This document shows, in pieces, positions 34,934-43,380 of a stretch of 53,955 nucleotides of DNA; positions within the stretch are counted from its first letter, which is position 1, and every line of letters starts with the position of its first letter. Made by a program: the position numbers and the translations under genes. A model generated the notes under the pieces. It was not told the origin of the DNA. It did not search any database and worked only from the letters and a program-made list of their open reading frames with translations. Origin of the DNA: Streptomyces sp. ISL-12 (GTDB lineage: Bacteria > Actinomycetota > Actinomycetes > Streptomycetales > Streptomycetaceae); the NCBI RefSeq assembly GCF_018614415.1, contig NZ_JAGGOO010000057.1, forward strand, positions 1-53,955, given 5' to 3'.

Positions 34934-36436
34934 ATGTCCTACAGCGTTGTCCCCTCCCGGCCGGTCTCCTCCGGCCACCGCAGACGACGGTCTGTGCGGA
35001 CCGACCGGGTCACGCTCCGCCGCGTCCGCCGGGCCGTGGTCATACCCCTGCTGCTTCTGGCCGTACTCGCGGGTGCCGCGCTCGCCCTCTGGGTGATGGG
35101 TGTGTCGCGCGGCTGGGTGCTGGGCGGCCTCGCGGGCGGGCTGGTCGCGGTGGGTGTCGCCGCCGGCTGTCAGAGCCGTGCTGCCGCGCGGGCGCTGCAC
35201 GCGGCGGCCACCGACGTGCAGGCTGCGGAACTGGCTAAGGTCGCTGACGCGGCGGCGGCTGTGGAGAAGTCGCTGCTGTGGTCGGCGGATGAGCTGTGCC
35301 GCGGGATGCGCCCGCCGGTACCCCACCAGCAGGTGCCGCGGTCGGCCGGTCCGGCCGCGGACATCGAGGCGGCGCTGGGTGAGCTGCAGGCGCAAGCCGT
35401 CACCTCGTTGATCCGCGTGCACGACGAGTCCCGGTCCATGGTCCTGCTGGAGGTTCTGCGGCGCCTGGCCCAACGTGAACACGCCCTGGTCGGACGGGCG
35501 CTGGAGGCGCTGAGCCGGCTGGAGAACCTCACCGACGACCCGGAACTGCTGGACACGATCTTCCACATCGATCACCTGGTGACGCGGATGCGCCGGCAGG
35601 TGGAGAGCACCTCGGTCCTGGGCGGGCAGTCGCTGCGCCGGATGCGGCAGGCGGTCTCGGTGACCCTCGTGCTGCGCGGTGCGGTCTCCGAGGTGGTCCA
35701 GTACCCGCGTGTCTCGGTGGCGGCGGGCTCCGTCGGGACCGAACTGGGGCTGCCCGGTCATGTCGGCCCGGACCTCACCCACGTGCTGGCCGAGCTGATC
35801 GAGAACGCGTGTGAGTGCTCCGATCCGGCCACCAGGGTGACGGTCAGGGCGCAGCGGGTGTCGGCCGGGCTGGCGATCGAGGTGGAAGACCGTGCGCTGC
35901 CGATGCATCCGGAGATGCGCGAGCGGATGAACCGTCTGCTCGCCCAGCCGGACGAGGTCGACGTCAGTGGTCAGGTCCGGGCGGGACAGCTGGGCCTGCT
36001 GGTCGCGGCGAAGATCGCGCAGCGGCACGGCCTCGTGGTCCGCCTGCAGGAGAACGCGACCGGGGGTACCACCGCGCTGGTGGTTGTCCCGGACCAGCTC
36101 CTGGTCCCGATCACCTCGACTCGCGAGTCCAGCGGCGCGCTACGCGAGTCCGAGCAGCCTCCGGCCGCCGCCGCGTCCAGGCAAACGGCGCCCACGTCCC
36201 GCGCTGCGGCCGGTGCCGAGCCGCTTCTCTCCCGGGCCCAGGGCGCCCCGGAGAGCGCGCCGGGCCTTCCCAGGCGTGAGCGTCGGGCCGGGACTTTCCG
36301 TCCGCCGGTCGAGCGGGACCAGCCGCCGGTAACAGCCGCCACGCCCGGTCTGGCAGCGGCCTTCCTCAGCGGCGCCGAGCAGCAGGCCCGCAGAAGCGGG
36401 CCACCCGCCGCACCGGCCGCCCCGCCCCAGCCCTGA
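34934..36436 (+). CDS. conservon sensor-like histidine kinase (CvnA type)
   Basis: A 500-residue protein. Two membrane helices at about 35-55 and 60-79 are followed by a helical region with the conservon-type pseudo-H-box (FHIDHLVTRMRRQVESTSVL) and a HATPase domain (VLAELIENACECSDPATRV). A long Pro/Ala-rich disordered tail starts near 390. CvnA proteins work with roadblock, DUF742 and Ras-like GTPase partners in a membrane-associated complex in Streptomyces. The large extracellular sensor found in many CvnA proteins is absent. ATG at 34934 with GAGG six nt upstream is preferred over TTG at 34922. Confidence 0.85.
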   Translation: MSYSVVPSRPVSSGHRRRRSVRTDRVTLRRVRRAVVIPLLLLAVLAGAALALWVMGVSRGWVLGGLAGGLVAVGVAAGCQSRAAARALHAAATDVQAAELAKVADAAAAVEKSLLWSADELCRGMRPPVPHQQVPRSAGPAADIEAALGELQAQAVTSLIRVHDESRSMVLLEVLRRLAQREHALVGRALEALSRLENLTDDPELLDTIFHIDHLVTRMRRQVESTSVLGGQSLRRMRQAVSVTLVLRGAVSEVVQYPRVSVAAGSVGTELGLPGHVGPDLTHVLAELIENACECSDPATRVTVRAQRVSAGLAIEVEDRALPMHPEMRERMNRLLAQPDEVDVSGQVRAGQLGLLVAAKIAQRHGLVVRLQENATGGTTALVVVPDQLLVPITSTRESSGALRESEQPPAAAASRQTAPTSRAAAGAEPLLSRAQGAPESAPGLPRRERRAGTFRPPVERDQPPVTAATPGLAAAFLSGAEQQARRSGPPAAPAAPPQP

Positions 36437-36507
36437 CCTGCGGACTCCCCGTTCCCGGCGGCCGGCAACAACTAACGGCCCTTCCCCCCTCTTCTGGAGC
36501 GATTGCT

Positions 36508-37020
36508 ATGACCACCAGCCCCGACACCAACCACCTGGCCGCCGGCCACACCCCGTCCGCCACCGCACCGAGCAGCCCACTGGAGCGACTGGCGTCGTTC
36601 CTGCAGCACTTCGCCGCCGACACCTCGGGGGTCACACACGCGGTCCTGCTGTCCCGGGACGGCATTCGCCTGGTGGACAGCGAAGTCGACAAGGACTGGG
36701 CCGACGAGCTGGCCGCCGCGATCAGCGGGATGGCGTCCATCGCGGCGAACATCACCGGTCCTACCCGTGCCAAGCGTCCGGCCCGGCAGATCATCGTCGA
36801 GCGCGACGACTGCCTGCTCTTCGTGCAGAACGCCGGCCGCAGCACCGCGTTCCCGAACCAGCCCGGCAACGTCCGCGGAGTCGTGGACACAGTCCTGGCC
36901 GTCATCACCACTGCGGACGCGGACGCGGGCACCGTCGGATACGAGATGGGCCGCCTGGTCGAGCGGTTCGCCCCGTACATGGACATCCCCGTACGCACCG
37001 CCCCGGGCGTGGCGCGGTGA
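36508..37020 (+). CDS. roadblock/LC7 domain protein (CvnB type)
   Basis: A 170-residue protein with one roadblock/LC7 domain (about 30-150): LERLASFLQHFAADTSGVTH, AVLLSRDGIRLVDSEV, then ISGMASIAANITGPTRAKRP and IIVERDDCLLFVQNAG. These small alpha/beta proteins act as GTPase partners; in conservons CvnB binds the GTPase CvnD. Its stop overlaps the DUF742 start (GTGA). Confidence 0.9.
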   Translation: MTTSPDTNHLAAGHTPSATAPSSPLERLASFLQHFAADTSGVTHAVLLSRDGIRLVDSEVDKDWADELAAAISGMASIAANITGPTRAKRPARQIIVERDDCLLFVQNAGRSTAFPNQPGNVRGVVDTVLAVITTADADAGTVGYEMGRLVERFAPYMDIPVRTAPGVAR

Positions 37021-37424
37021 GTGAGCACGGTGCGTCGGCGCAGGAGTCCGCGTTCGTGCGGACGTACACGCTGACGGGCGGCCGTACCCGGCCCCGGCAT
37101 CTGCTGTCCCTGGAGACGGTGCTGGAAGCCGGGCCCGGGCGGCCCGGCCCCGCCCAGGCCGAGGAGTGCCGGCAGATCGTCGCCTGGTGCCGGGATCACC
37201 GCCGTTCGCTGGCGGAGCTGGCGGGCCTGCTCGGCCGGCCCGTCACCGCGGCCAAGATCCTCGTCTCCGACCTCCTGGACGCGGACGCCCTGCTCGTCGC
37301 TGTCGTCGACCCGTACACCTCGTCCGGACAGGGGGTGCGTCCCTCCACGCAGTTGCTGGAGGCCCTGTCCGCGTCCCTGAGAAGGAAGTGGCCCGATGCC
37401 ATCGCCTACCCCCAGGCCGGCTGA
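37017..37424 (+). CDS. DUF742 protein (CvnC type)
   Basis: A 135-residue DUF742 protein: FVRTYTLTGGRTRPRHLLSL near the N-terminus, then the winged-helix-like ECRQIVAWCRDHRRSLAELA and LLGRPVTAAKILVSDLLDAD. GTG at 37017 overlaps the upstream stop. The end overlaps the GTPase gene by 29 nt, consistent with translational coupling within the conservon. Confidence 0.88.
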   Translation: MSEHGASAQESAFVRTYTLTGGRTRPRHLLSLETVLEAGPGRPGPAQAEECRQIVAWCRDHRRSLAELAGLLGRPVTAAKILVSDLLDADALLVAVVDPYTSSGQGVRPSTQLLEALSASLRRKWPDAIAYPQAG

Positions 37425-38064
37425 TCCCGCCGTGCCGCCCGACAGCCCGGTACCGCACAGCGGCGCACCGGTCGTGCTGAAGATCGTGATCGCCGGCGGG
37501 TTCGGCGTGGGCAAGACCACCGCCGTCGGCGCCGTCAGCGAGATCGCCCCTCTGAGCACGGAGGAGTACCTGACCGAGGCCGGCAGCCAGGTGGACAGCA
37601 CCGCGGGCGTGGAAGCCAAGCGGACGACCACGGTCGCCTTCGACTTCGGCCGCCTCACTCTGAACGACGCCCCCGTGCCGATGGAACTGCTGCTGTTCGG
37701 CACACCGGGACAGGACCGGTTCGTGGACCTGTGGTACGACCTGGCCCGCGGCGCGGTCGGCGCGGTCGTCCTCGCGGACACCCGGCGCCTGGACAGCAGC
37801 TTCACCGCCGTGAGCTTCTTCGAGGACATCGGCCTGCCCTTCGTCGTCGCCGTCAACGAATTCGACGGCGCGCACCGCTACCCCTGCCACGAGGTCCGCA
37901 CCGCCCTCGAACTGCCGGACCACATCCCCGTGGTCACCTGCGACGCACGCGATCCCGACCACGTCGCCGGAGTCCTGCTGACCCTGGTCGGCCAAGCCCT
38001 CAAAAGCGCTCCGGCCAGCCTCGAACGCCCCACCTTCCCCGCTGCACTCCAGGACGCCTCATGA
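37396..38064 (+). CDS. Ras-like small GTPase (CvnD type)
   Basis: A 222-residue GTP-binding protein of the MglA/Cvn type. P-loop IAGGFGVGKTT (32-42), switch region with DSTAGVEAKRTTTVAFDFG, G3 motif GTPGQDRF (102-109), and NEFD in place of NKxD. It probably cycles under control of the roadblock partner. Its stop overlaps the GAF gene (ATGA). Confidence 0.92.
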   Translation: MPSPTPRPADPAVPPDSPVPHSGAPVVLKIVIAGGFGVGKTTAVGAVSEIAPLSTEEYLTEAGSQVDSTAGVEAKRTTTVAFDFGRLTLNDAPVPMELLLFGTPGQDRFVDLWYDLARGAVGAVVLADTRRLDSSFTAVSFFEDIGLPFVVAVNEFDGAHRYPCHEVRTALELPDHIPVVTCDARDPDHVAGVLLTLVGQALKSAPASLERPTFPAALQDAS

Positions 38065-38696
38065 CCTACCAGCCCCACAACCTCGCTCCGTCCCTGGCGG
38101 ACCGGCCCCCGTCGGCGCTGCCCCGGCGTACGACGGAGCCCACCGGCCGACCGCCTGCCGCACCCCGGGCCACCGCCAACCGCCCCCCGGTCCCGCACAC
38201 GGCCGAACTCGCCGAGCGGTACCAACTGATCCAGCATCTGGATCTGCCCACGGGAGCGGACGAGGTCTTCGACGACTTCGCCCGCAGCATGACCGAGGCC
38301 ACCGGCTTCCTGTACGGCTTCGTCAACCTCTTCTTGGAGCAGCAGACCTTCATCGGCCTGCACCAGCCGCCACCGGACAGCGGATTCGTCATCGTCGGCC
38401 GCACCATGAGCCTGGATCACGGCTGGTGCCCGGAGGTCGTCGCCCGCAAGAAGGCCCTGCCCCTGCCCGACGTCCACGCCAGCCCTCGCTTCAGCGGCAA
38501 TCACGTCGTCGACGCGGTCGGTATCCGCTCCTACTTCGGCGCCCCCCTCATCCACTCCAGCGGCACCACCCTGGGCACCGTGTGCGTCATCGACCCCGAG
38601 AAGCGGTCGCTGGCCGATGCCCGCCGGCTGCGGGACATCGTGATCGACACCGGCAGTCAGGTGATGCGCCACATCACCCGCGCCCGTCCGCTCTAG
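38061..38696 (+). CDS. GAF-domain protein in the conservon
   Basis: A 211-residue protein from ATG at 38061 overlapping the GTPase stop. After a Pro-rich N-terminus (to about 55), residues about 65-205 form a GAF domain: FDDFARSMTEATGFLYGFVN, TMSLDHGWCPEVVARKKALP, and YFGAPLIHSSGTTLGTVCVI. GAF domains bind small ligands or haem. H and C in LDHGWC are candidates for cofactor or redox sensing. It occupies the fifth position of the conservon, where other conservons carry a different effector such as a cytochrome P450. Confidence 0.85.
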   Translation: MTYQPHNLAPSLADRPPSALPRRTTEPTGRPPAAPRATANRPPVPHTAELAERYQLIQHLDLPTGADEVFDDFARSMTEATGFLYGFVNLFLEQQTFIGLHQPPPDSGFVIVGRTMSLDHGWCPEVVARKKALPLPDVHASPRFSGNHVVDAVGIRSYFGAPLIHSSGTTLGTVCVIDPEKRSLADARRLRDIVIDTGSQVMRHITRARPL

Positions 38697-38785
38697 CCCG
38701 CGTTCGCCGCCCGCACTCGGGGGCCCCTGCAGTTTCCCGGCCGATTCATCCGTGCGATCTACCGCCCAGGGAGAGGGAGACGATC

Positions 38786-40042
38786 ATGACCGCCACGCCC
38801 GCCGCGCCGCCGCCCGCGCTGCGTCCCTATCTCACCGCCCGCCACGAGACGCTGTGGCAGGAGGCCGACGCGTTCGCAGCCGAAGAGGTCGCGCCACGCG
38901 CGGCCCGGATGGAAGCGACTCCCCGCAGGGTCGAGCGCAAGGTCGCGGAGCTGATGGCGGCGCGCGGCTGGTTCGCCGTCACCGTCCCGACGGAGTTCGG
39001 CGGGTCGGGCACCGGTCACGTCGCAAAGACCGTTCTCATCCATCGCATCGCCCGTGTCTCGGCGGCTGCCGCGGCCATCTTGCAGGCCACCCTCATCCCG
39101 GTCGGCGGCCTGTTCCTCTTCGCGTCCTACGAGCAGAAAAAGCACTGGCTGCCGCAGGTGGCGGACGGCTCGCTGCTGCTGTCGATCGCCGTGACCGAAC
39201 CGGCCGCCGGCGGACACATCGGCGGCATCGAAACCACCGCCACCTACGACGGCAAAAACTGGGTGATCACCGGCAGCAAGATCCACATCGGCAACAGCCA
39301 CCTCGCCGGCGCCCACCTCGTCATCGCCCGCACCGCCGCAGCCGGGGTGACCAGCTCACAGGCGCTGACCGCGTTCCTCGTGGAGTCCGACCGCAAGGGG
39401 CTGACCGTGGCCGACCACCGGCCGGGGCTCGGCCTGCACGGCTTCTCCGCCGGCCGCCTCGACCTCGACCGTGTCCGGGTCCCCGAGGACAACATCGTCG
39501 GGGAAGTCGGCCAGGGCCTGCACGTGGCGCAGGGCAGCAGCATCCTCTACGGCCGCCCGAACCTGACCGCGGTCAGCCTCGGCATCCACGAGGCCGCGGT
39601 CACCACCACGACCACCTACCTCACCACACGTCTCCGCTACGGCGGTCCGCTGGCCGACCTGCCCGTCCTGCGGGACCGCATCGGCGAGATGGAGGCCCGG
39701 CTGCGGGCCGCGCGGATCCTGGCCTACCAGGCCGTGCACCTCCTCGACGAGGGCCTGCCCTGCGACGACGCCGACCTGATCAACGCCAAGTACCTCGGCC
39801 ACCAGTGGGCCGCACAGTCAGTCCGGGACGCCATGGAACTGCACGGCGCCCAGGCTCTGGACGCCGACTACCCGCTCCAGCGGCTGTGGCGCGACATCCA
39901 GCACACCTACCCACCCGCCGGCACCGGGGAAGTCCAGCGCATACGCCTGGCCGACGCCGCCCTGGGCGAGGCCCACATCCAGTGGTCCCAACGCCTGGCC
40001 GCCGAAACAGCCTGGGCCCGCCCCGACCCCACCGCCGCGTAA
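38786..40042 (+). CDS. acyl-CoA dehydrogenase-like flavoprotein lacking the usual catalytic Glu
   Basis: A 418-residue protein. FAD and substrate features are present: LLLSIAVTEPAAGGHIGGIE, GSKIHIGNSHLAGAHLVIAR, GRLDLDRVRVPEDNIVGEVG, YLTTRLRYGGPLADLPVLRD and LQRLWRDIQHTYPPAGTGEV. In most acyl-CoA dehydrogenases the last motif reads YEGTNEIQR with the catalytic base Glu; here the slot is Ala378 (codon 39917-39919). The alternative Glu used by isovaleryl-CoA dehydrogenase is not evident either. It may act on a non-CoA substrate or be a monooxygenase-like member. ATG at 38786 with GGGAGA upstream. Confidence 0.82.
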   Translation: MTATPAAPPPALRPYLTARHETLWQEADAFAAEEVAPRAARMEATPRRVERKVAELMAARGWFAVTVPTEFGGSGTGHVAKTVLIHRIARVSAAAAAILQATLIPVGGLFLFASYEQKKHWLPQVADGSLLLSIAVTEPAAGGHIGGIETTATYDGKNWVITGSKIHIGNSHLAGAHLVIARTAAAGVTSSQALTAFLVESDRKGLTVADHRPGLGLHGFSAGRLDLDRVRVPEDNIVGEVGQGLHVAQGSSILYGRPNLTAVSLGIHEAAVTTTTTYLTTRLRYGGPLADLPVLRDRIGEMEARLRAARILAYQAVHLLDEGLPCDDADLINAKYLGHQWAAQSVRDAMELHGAQALDADYPLQRLWRDIQHTYPPAGTGEVQRIRLADAALGEAHIQWSQRLAAETAWARPDPTAA

Positions 40043-40160
40043 GCCCCCCAGGCAGGCAACCCGCGCATCCACCTCGCATGGCCAACGTCGCCAGCCCTCG
40101 TATCCCGCGAGGCCGACAGCCCTCCGCCTATGACCGTTGACGCACCCAAGGAAGACACCT

Positions 40161-40907
40161 GTGACCCCCAGGACCCAGCCGACGCCGCCCCAAGCGCCGC
40201 AACCGGCCGCCGCGCTGGAGCAGCACCTCGAAGAGGCACTCTGCCACGCTCATTTCGCCGCGCGGGTCGACCTGGCAGACAACGGCGCAGCACTCCAGCT
40301 CACGATGCTCAGCAGCCTGACGCCGTTCGACCGCACCGTCGAAGCCGCCACCGCCTGGCTGTCCAGCGTCGGCATCAACGGCACCGCCGCCTTCAACGAG
40401 GCGTACGACATCGTCCTCACGCTGGACACGGCTGCCGCGGTGCGTCAGTTCGTCGCTGTGCTGCTGGAGCCGCGGATCCGCGCTCACACCGCGGCTGACG
40501 ACCTGGCCGAGCTGTTGTCCGCCCATGGGTTGCTCCATCGGGTCCGCTTGCAAGGAACGAGCGCCATGGAGGTGACGCTGGCCGACGACGACCTGAGCGC
40601 GGCGGTCCGGTTCGCCGCCGGGCTCGGTGCCGTCGGGATCGACGCGGGGCTGATGCTGAACCGTCCTCGCGGGATGCGCCGGCTCGCCGAGCGGCTCCAG
40701 TGGCTGGTGACCGGCGCCGTGGGGAGCGCCGTCCACGCGGCAGCGACCCCCGGGTGCTCCCACTCCCCCGACCTCGTCACACTCCACCTGACCGTCGACC
40801 AGGCCCAGAGCCTGGCACAACGGCTGCGACCCGTCGGCGAAGACCACGTCACCGTCGCCGGCACAGACCGCCCGGCGGGACCTACGGGTGTCGGAGAAGC
40901 GGCATGA
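40161..40907 (+). CDS. hypothetical protein with repeated alpha/beta units
   Basis: A 248-residue product from GTG at 40161 (AAGGAAG at 40148-40154). No family recognised. After a Pro-rich start, two or three similar units can be seen: LTMLSSLTPFDRTVEAATAW...GINGTAAF, then VTLADDDLSAAVRFAAGLGA...GIDAGLML, then a short LVTLHLTVDQAQSLAQRL. Each has a strand followed by a helix. Its stop overlaps the GntR-type gene, so it belongs to the regulator operon that precedes the lanthipeptide genes. Confidence 0.65.
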   Translation: MTPRTQPTPPQAPQPAAALEQHLEEALCHAHFAARVDLADNGAALQLTMLSSLTPFDRTVEAATAWLSSVGINGTAAFNEAYDIVLTLDTAAAVRQFVAVLLEPRIRAHTAADDLAELLSAHGLLHRVRLQGTSAMEVTLADDDLSAAVRFAAGLGAVGIDAGLMLNRPRGMRRLAERLQWLVTGAVGSAVHAAATPGCSHSPDLVTLHLTVDQAQSLAQRLRPVGEDHVTVAGTDRPAGPTGVGEAA

Positions 40908-42154
40908 CCAAACCCGCCCTCACCGCAGCTTCCGCTACGGCCGGCTCTGCGGAGAGCCGTTATCGCGAACTTCGCTCCGCGCTGCACTCCTTCCACCGCA
41001 TGTCCGCCCGGTTCACCGGCAAGACCCCGACCGGCCTCGCCCAGGACCGCGAGGCCGTATGGGCTGCGGTCGATCCGTGGCTGCCGCTGGCCCAGCAGCG
41101 ACTGAGCGAGGCGGAGCGTTCCCCCTCCGACCAGGCGCGGTGGCGCACGATCATCCAGGAAGCCAGCCGCCCGGCCACGAAGGCCGACATGCTTCCTCAG
41201 CCCGACATGGTCCTGCTCGTCAGTGCGGCCCGGCGTCTGCTGCGCACTCTGATGGAGGCCGAGCGGCCCGGACCGACCGTCCACGAGATCGCCGAGAGAG
41301 CGCGCCGCGCCATCCGCGACGGCGACTACCCGTCCGGGAGCACGCTGCCCCTGCGTCGCCTCGCCCAGGACACCGCGGCCACCACCCCCGAACGCGTCGA
41401 ACTGGCCCTGCTGGACCTCCAGGACGAAGGACTGGTCACCGTCAGCCACTCTCGCCGGACCCGGGTGACTGTCAACGCGGTCCACCAGAGCCGTCCGGAG
41501 CAGATCGCGGCCTGGCTTCGCTTCCTCGTCCGCTCGGGCGTCTACCCGCCCGGCACGGCCTTACCGGGTCTGCAGACGCTGGCCCGGAGCCTGGTCTCCT
41601 CGACACCCGATGTGGTCAGCGCCCTCCGTCTGCTGGCCGACGAGGACGTGCTGGTGGCCCGTCAAGGCAGGCGCTGCGCGGTCCGTACCGTCCTGCCGTT
41701 CCCTGTGGCGGAACCACCGCGTCTCGACGGCCTCGCCCGCAAACTGCGTGACCGTGCCACACCCGGCCCGCCGCCGACCGACGACACCGTCCTGGCCGCC
41801 TGCCGGCAGACCCATGCCTGGTGGTCCAGTCGGGCCATCCCACCGCGCCGGGAAGTCGACGTCCACGTCGCCACTCTGATCACTGCCTGCGCCGGCCTCG
41901 TGGACCAGGCCAGCACCCGGCCCTTTGGCCACCGGGACATGCAGGCCCTGCTCCGGCAGACGGCCGTCACCGCGCTGACCGAACAACCCACGGACGAGTG
42001 GGAGCGGACCTGGCGCTCAGCCTGCCTGGGCGCCCTCGTCCGCGACCTCCACCTTCTCCACACCGCCCCTCTCCCACAGCTGCAGGACCCCGCCGCCACC
42101 CCGCAGGTGACGGCAGACCTCCGCGCCGGACATCAGCTTGGACCTTCGACATGA
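40904..42154 (+). CDS. regulator with two tandem GntR-like winged helices
   Basis: A 416-residue protein, ATG at 40904 overlapping the previous stop. Module 1 spans about 127-190 (HEIAERARRAIRDGDYPSGS, LRRLAQDTAATTPERVELAL, LQDEGLVTVSH). Module 2 spans about 199-261 (IAAWLRFLVRSGVYPPGTAL, LQTLARSLVSSTPDVVSALR, DEDVLVARQGR). Both match the GntR DNA-binding pattern. The first 120 and last 150 residues are helical with no recognised ligand domain. Double DNA-binding modules suggest recognition of paired or extended sites. Second gene of the coupled regulator operon. Confidence 0.75.
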   Translation: MTKPALTAASATAGSAESRYRELRSALHSFHRMSARFTGKTPTGLAQDREAVWAAVDPWLPLAQQRLSEAERSPSDQARWRTIIQEASRPATKADMLPQPDMVLLVSAARRLLRTLMEAERPGPTVHEIAERARRAIRDGDYPSGSTLPLRRLAQDTAATTPERVELALLDLQDEGLVTVSHSRRTRVTVNAVHQSRPEQIAAWLRFLVRSGVYPPGTALPGLQTLARSLVSSTPDVVSALRLLADEDVLVARQGRRCAVRTVLPFPVAEPPRLDGLARKLRDRATPGPPPTDDTVLAACRQTHAWWSSRAIPPRREVDVHVATLITACAGLVDQASTRPFGHRDMQALLRQTAVTALTEQPTDEWERTWRSACLGALVRDLHLLHTAPLPQLQDPAATPQVTADLRAGHQLGPST

Positions 42155-42630
42155 CGACCACCGCTCCCCTCACCCCCCTGCCACCGGCCCTGCTCCGCGT
42201 CGCCCAGCACCTCGTGGAGGGAACCGCCCCCCGCGACATCGCCTCCAAGATGCACCTGACGCCGGAGACAGTCCGCCACTACCTGCGTCAACTCCGCGAA
42301 CACCTGAGCTGCCCGCCCCGCAGCAAGCCGCCGGTCATCGTGCACGCCCTTCTCACCACCCGACAGCTGCCGCCTCCCACAACGGGCCGGCCGGCACCGC
42401 AACTGCGCCCCCAGGAGCACCGGCTGCTGAAAGCCGCCGCCGAGAACAGCAAGGCTGACGAGATCGCCAACGCCTCCGGCATCGCGCTCGCCTACGTCCC
42501 CTCCGCACTCAACGCACTGCTCACCAAGACCAGGACGAGGGACGTCACCCAGCTCATCGTCCTGGCCCACGCATGGGGCCTGCTCAACACCGCCCGGGGC
42601 ACGAGCGCAGTGACAGGAACAGCGCGGTGA
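42151..42630 (+). CDS. small regulator with two LuxR-like HTH motifs
   Basis: A 159-residue protein, ATG at 42151 overlapping the previous stop. The first HTH (about 10-52: LLRVAQHLVEGTAPRDIASK, then MHLTPETVRHYLRQLREHL) and a second (about 85-146: LRPQEHRLLKAAAENSKADE, then IANASGIALAYVPSALNALL, VTQLIVLAHAWGLL) resemble GerE/LuxR DNA-binding domains. No receiver or sensor domain. GTGA overlap with the next gene. Confidence 0.72.
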   Translation: MTTTAPLTPLPPALLRVAQHLVEGTAPRDIASKMHLTPETVRHYLRQLREHLSCPPRSKPPVIVHALLTTRQLPPPTTGRPAPQLRPQEHRLLKAAAENSKADEIANASGIALAYVPSALNALLTKTRTRDVTQLIVLAHAWGLLNTARGTSAVTGTAR

Positions 42631-43277
42631 GACGTACTCCTTCCCCGGACGGGCGGACGGCCCCGGTGGCCGCTCCGTACGACGTGCGCCTGCTGCTCAC
42701 GGACGCCGAGCGGACCGAGGCCGGCGCGCTCGTCGAGGACCGCCTGCGCTGGCTCGGCCTGCGGGGTCTGCCTCTCCCCGTGCGTTCCGGCGGACCCGAG
42801 CTGGACCGGCAGACACGTCGTGCACCCGGCGAGGCTGCGGGCCTGTTCGAGGACGACGTCCTGCTGGCCTGCCTGATCCTGGACCCCGAGCCCGACCTCG
42901 CCCCTTGGGGCCGCGCCGGTTCCGGACCGTCCCTGTTCCTCAGCCGCGTGCACACGCTTCCCGCGTACCCGGTCGACGTCCTGTGCCTGATCACCCTGTG
43001 GGCCTCCGACCATGCCGCACGCCTCGGTCTGCCCTGCGTCCGCGCGGAAGCCCCGGTCCGCCGTGACCTCGGCAGCGACCCGATACGGCCTGTGCTCGAC
43101 CGTCTGCAGGACATGGGCTGGGCGATCCGCAGCACAGGCAAGGGCACAGTCGACGAGCGGGTAGCACGTCTCGAAATCGCTGCCGAGTCGCGGCCAGGGC
43201 TCACGGCTCTCATCAACTGCGGCGTCCCCCTGCCCAGCCGTCCTGTCCTCTACAGCAGCGGGCGGTGCAACTGGTGA
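42627..43277 (+). CDS. hypothetical protein, degenerate GNAT-like
   Basis: A 216-residue product from GTG at 42627. RLLLTDAERTEAGALVEDRL...LACLILDPEPDL...LFLSRVHTLPAYPVDVLCLI...ASDHAARLGLPCVRAEAPV follows the order of a GNAT acetyltransferase (N-terminal helices, strand 4, helix 3, strand 5). The acetyl-CoA binding R/Q-x-x-G-x-G/A motif is not present, so catalytic acetylation is doubtful. Last gene of the coupled regulator operon. Confidence 0.5.
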   Translation: MRRTPSPDGRTAPVAAPYDVRLLLTDAERTEAGALVEDRLRWLGLRGLPLPVRSGGPELDRQTRRAPGEAAGLFEDDVLLACLILDPEPDLAPWGRAGSGPSLFLSRVHTLPAYPVDVLCLITLWASDHAARLGLPCVRAEAPVRRDLGSDPIRPVLDRLQDMGWAIRSTGKGTVDERVARLEIAAESRPGLTALINCGVPLPSRPVLYSSGRCNW

Positions 43278-43380
43278 ACACCACAGAGCCGATCCCAGGC
43301 TCGCCGGCGCGCGCTCTCGGCCGTGTGTCAGCCCGCCCGGTATGCCGATCCCTCCTTTTCACCGTTCACAAGGAGCAACG

